A stretch of 5,376 bases of DNA from Anaeroplasmataceae bacterium. GTDB taxonomy: Bacteria > Bacillota_I > Bacilli_A > Acholeplasmatales > Anaeroplasmataceae. The position numbers and the translations under genes were made by a program. Location of the stretch: assembly GCA_029050385.1 (NCBI GenBank), contig JAIDMV010000161.1:1-5376 (forward strand), read 5' to 3'. Shown here one piece after another: positions 4,908 to 5,376 of the stretch (position 1 is its first letter; the number at the start of each line of letters is the position of its first letter). Below the pieces are notes generated by a model. That model was not told the DNA's origin, made no database searches, and worked only from the letters and a program-made list of their open reading frames with translations.

Positions 4908-5376
4908 ATGAAAGATAAAAGTAAAGTTTTTAGAAATACTATCATTTATATTCTTTTGTCTGTTTGGGCTATTTTGGTCATTTTTCCATTTTTTTGGATG
5001 ATCCTGACTTCCTTTAAAACCTATGCAGCGTATAACTCAGAAACAACACCACAGTTTATTGTTCTTAAGCCAACATTTGATAATTACATCTCTGCTTGGA
5101 CTGTTGCAAAGCTTGGACAATATATGTTAAACACGATTGTGTTTTCCATAACAACTACATTTCTTATGGTCATAGTTTCTTTATTGGCCGCTTTTGCTTT
5201 TGCAAGGCTTGACTTCAAGGGAAAGAATGTAGTATTTGTTTTATTCTTGGCTATGATGATGATTCCAAATGAATTAGTGATAATCACAAATTATGTGAGT
5301 ATAGTCAATTTAGATTGGAGAAATACTTTTACAGGCTTAATTTTACCTTCTATTTTATCTGTATTTTACATCTATC
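4908..5376 (+). CDS. ABC importer permease, carbohydrate type (MalG/UgpE-like), 3' end cut by the window
   Basis: The window holds the first 156 codons of a protein that normally has about 270-280 residues. The reading frame is open to the window edge, so truncation is due to the window and not to mutation. It begins MKDKSKVFRN, followed by a first membrane segment at about 11-33 (IIYILLSVWAILVIFPFFWM) and the group signature WMILTSFKT (30-38). Then come the periplasmic segment with PTFDNYISAW, the QYMLNTIVFS start of the second membrane segment, AAFAFARLDFKGK (about 94-106), AMMMIPNELVI (about 115-125) and WRNTFTGLILPS (about 136-147). These are the landmarks of MalG/UgpE-type permeases. The EAA loop lies beyond the window. 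It would pair with the preceding permease to form the heterodimeric channel. The substrate is unknown. Confidence 0.92.
   Translation, partial: MKDKSKVFRNTIIYILLSVWAILVIFPFFWMILTSFKTYAAYNSETTPQFIVLKPTFDNYISAWTVAKLGQYMLNTIVFSITTTFLMVIVSLLAAFAFARLDFKGKNVVFVLFLAMMMIPNELVIITNYVSIVNLDWRNTFTGLILPSILSVFYIY

Noticed and set aside
5084..5287. Minus-strand open frame near the window end
   Set aside because: It is antisense to the second permease, whose motifs run through the whole segment.

Overview
This window is a compact, AT-rich, all plus-strand stretch of a low-GC Firmicute (Bacillota) chromosome. Support for this is the A/T-rich codon use, strong AGGAGG-type ribosome binding sites, extended -10 promoters (TGnTATAAT type) and Firmicute-type core proteins (GMP kinase, RNA polymerase omega, UvrC). 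A lineage such as Erysipelotrichia is plausible, but this is inference. Tryptophan is encoded by TGG and no coding region is broken by TGA. The six complete genes all end in TAA or TAG.

Layout. Positions 1-22 hold only the ribosome binding site of the first gene and perhaps the tail of an upstream gene. A small YbjN-like protein of unknown role (29-415) is followed by a weak hairpin/T-tract terminator. Next come a good extended -10 promoter and gmk (491-1111). A second extended -10 promoter sits just before rpoZ (1176-1397). rpoZ ends in tandem stops and a convincing intrinsic terminator (1404-1443). Seven bases after its T-tract comes the ribosome binding site of a polytopic membrane protein of the PF06541 ('putative ABC-transporter type IV', CmpB-like) family (1464-2219). 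Its stop codon overlaps the GTG start of uvrC (2219-3991). Seventeen bases after uvrC begins a carbohydrate-type ABC importer permease (4009-4896). Its stop codon is part of the ribosome binding site of a second permease (4908 to the window edge, incomplete).

How the genes relate. gmk and rpoZ are a housekeeping pair often adjacent in Firmicutes: GMP to GDP for nucleotide supply, and an assembly subunit of RNA polymerase. The membrane protein and uvrC (nucleotide excision repair) look translationally coupled. The two permeases would form the heteromeric membrane channel of an importer; its ATPase and solute-binding protein are not in the window, so the substrate is unknown. No strong promoter is evident between the rpoZ terminator and the permeases, so the downstream genes may depend on read-through or on a promoter I could not recognise.

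No stretch over 300 bases lacks a gene. I see no tRNA, rRNA, riboswitch, CRISPR array, insertion sequence or attachment site. I do not find a convincing undescribed system here; the window is ordinary core genome with a few small points worth checking.
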